Source of the DNA: an uncultured Lachnospiraceae bacterium
Lineage (GTDB): Bacteria > Bacillota_A > Clostridia > Lachnospirales > Lachnospiraceae
NCBI GenBank assembly: GCA_946529195.1
Contig: CAMMZE010000037.1
Coordinates: forward strand, 1-8,168
Length of the DNA stretch: 8,168 bases
Direction of reading: 5' to 3'
The position numbers and the translations under genes were made by a program. The notes beneath the pieces were generated by a model. That model had not been told where the DNA came from. It did no database searches and saw only the letters and a list, made by a program, of their open reading frames with translations. Shown here in pieces: positions 7,701-8,168 of the stretch (within the stretch, counting starts at the first letter, position 1; each line of letters opens with the position of its first letter).

Positions 7701-8168
7701 ATTCTGGAGGGGGCAGGGCTCTTTAGCCGCTTCCCCAGTTACAGCTATGATTCAGAAACGATGTCCTTTACCACATCCCCTGACTCTGTCATGCTTCGTT
7801 TTATACGGAAAAAGAACTTTATCACGGTGGCTGATATGGCGTCCGTGCGCCGGTCCTCCGGCAGCGGCGGCAGGCAGCCGGAGTTTTATGAAGATTACAA
7901 GGATCTGTGGAAGCGTTACAGTGAAAATCCGTCTGCCTGGAAGAGGCTTTGCACGAACTTGAAAGAACATGCGGCAAACCGGGATATTCTGGCTTCTTTC
8001 CGAAAACGGGAGGAAAATGCCAAACGCAGGGAGGCAGTCACCCGTCGTTATCTGCTGCCCTTTACCTGCAGCAGAGGCGCAGCCCGGATCGTAAATTATC
8101 TGGTTGAAAGCGGAGTGGCCGAAAAAGGCAGCAGTGTGGAGTCTTTTTCCTCCGGAGCCTGCCAGGTA
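4710..8168 (+). CDS. Large multidomain Ser/Thr kinase with Rossmann and RyR-like domains (partial, C-terminus beyond window)
   Basis: The frame is open for 1153 codons and leaves the window without a stop. AAGGAGG at 4695-4701 precedes the ATG by eight bases. Residues ~26-335 form a Hanks-type kinase: glycine loop SEGAFS (33-38), ATP-anchoring K54 in ILKEFYP, catalytic loop HRDIKPSN (189-196, D191), a DFG-equivalent FDVDS with D215, GTEGFLEPE (231-239) and helix-F D250. Residues ~393-640 form a TrkA-N-like Rossmann domain with GFGSVG (402-407), and FVALGDD at 503-509. Residues ~648-750 resemble a RyR domain: EHRRWVTEKLCMGWR (654-668), KRHLCI (687-692), LDRMSV (727-732). Residues ~838-1010 form a second Rossmann-like region, with DWKQDD..LI..IPFILTY, strands at 888-895 and 924-930, and RNQTGLS (990-996). 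Residues 1036-1153 (ITVADM, LWKRY) are unassigned. The kinase call is firm, the first Rossmann domain good, RyR probable, and the rest speculative. Confidence 0.9.
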   Translation, partial: MIERKALRDSVLVCGESDGKRFTRRFRIVKKVSEGAFSLCYEAYHEGSGRGILKEFYPQSAAIAAERNAQGQLIFPEGLEAARDQFTDQLRQYLEAYHMLIAAKQKQEYPELETFIPDFEIYYGCDEEKNITGTAYIWTSSKLESFEKLCDEIHKKPTEAPEQKMVIALRAVESLAKCICMLHKEGLVHRDIKPSNFGFIRRGSEVLTQTLSMFDVDSICSVFDPPEEGMGTEGFLEPEAAYERPANLTDIYAIGATLFYAVAGSDETKGSGYLYREDYYPQLRELVNTSDLVCASEANSHPRLRDALTRILEKSLCRRGRRYQCCEEQLEDLESALYYALPSEIAKKAKNGDQWVLQDALRVLDREKVKNSYLAIQYHLYKHPLYLNLPEEAPVLNIVLAGFGSVGQKFLDACLQVGQLPGKKLSVTVLTDDLEDKTLYLTDRPQLADFYDFDGSLAGQEESYGSVRFLQMSFSEKSSKNNVDLLQNYLCDLEEEEQPHYIFVALGDDVASQTAAGACREALQLLEISCQVSCVCEREHFPARRYPGILPVFVSADIKKDPLYPEIERMAFNCHLIWEKNLNVDFRSVRADFLRPYNHDSCVANVLSLKYKLYGIGIDLDKTGSYKAAVLTEGRGLTSGKKNNPVKNELIWLEHRRWVTEKLCMGWRAIQDPEECADGVTRDERAKRHLCIRRSRPDQMLAAQFAANDNAMWDHAPESDLEKLDDLDRMSVDLHRAYVRKAEDIRKKNLLNGSIIRGIRMLIEGDRSACRAFGEWYACLQDIWNGDSGKGKLYQGLREDFLEAADGLTESGKKALKEQVNAFETLFYPIRMSVQYRDWKQDDAALIENIPFILTYTENACLVIPFETGGSTEDFHNVASATVVNPARILYLFLAEKKQDLTELGRSLPYIFSYMKKKEIRAEAALIVVCRGNILSGTEEEEADRLRELSGGRLRRVRMMKAEDTGAFIRELEAYLSKRRRGKGFFALERNQTGLSRILEGAGLFSRFPSYSYDSETMSFTTSPDSVMLRFIRKKNFITVADMASVRRSSGSGGRQPEFYEDYKDLWKRYSENPSAWKRLCTNLKEHAANRDILASFRKREENAKRREAVTRRYLLPFTCSRGAARIVNYLVESGVAEKGSSVESFSSGACQV

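Noticed and set aside
4003..8168. PppA/PpkA-type kinase and phosphatase of a type VI secretion system
   Set aside because: No secretion-system component is present, the context looks Gram-positive, and the kinase extension is Rossmann/RyR-like, not the usual PpkA layout.
1..8168. CRISPR array, tRNA or rRNA genes, insertion sequence
   Set aside because: No regularly spaced direct repeats, no cloverleaf or rRNA-like sequence and no transposase motifs were seen on either strand.

Overview
The window looks like chromosomal DNA from a low-to-mid GC Bacillota, most likely a Clostridia/Lachnospiraceae-type gut anaerobe. The evidence is strong purine-rich Shine-Dalgarno sites, a TTG start with a good ribosome site, and the neighbouring tatD and rsmA housekeeping genes typical of Firmicutes. 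The organism call is inference; no rRNA or species marker is present.

Layout. Positions 1-44 hold the first codons of a leftward gene with a signal-peptide-like start. Positions 45-232 are a divergent intergenic region with a candidate promoter in each direction and a 75-base perfect inverted repeat (REP-like) lying in the leader of tatD. tatD (233-1024) encodes a metal-dependent DNase-family hydrolase and is followed by two hairpins, the second a convincing rho-independent terminator. A leader region runs to rsmA/ksgA (1298-2164), the 16S rRNA dimethyladenosine transferase. After a short hairpin-bearing gap come three same-strand genes. The first (2261-3973) is an unrecognised 570-residue, mostly helical protein. 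The second (4003-4713) is a compact PP2C-type Ser/Thr phosphatase with a TTG start. The third (from 4710, running off the window at 8168) is a very large multidomain protein.

The large protein is the most interesting object. Its first 1153 residues read as a Hanks-type Ser/Thr kinase, then a TrkA-N-like Rossmann domain (GFGSVG), then a segment resembling bacterial RyR domains (EHRRW..EKL..GWR ... LDRMSV), then a second Rossmann-like alpha/beta region that may be CARF-like, then an unassigned helical region. The phosphatase stop codon overlaps the kinase start (ATGA), and the phosphatase begins 29 bases after the unknown protein, so the three are almost certainly one operon. The combination suggests a kinase/phosphatase signalling module whose kinase also carries putative nucleotide- or ligand-sensing domains, possibly a conflict or stress-response system. 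The function is inference and the window ends before the last domain.
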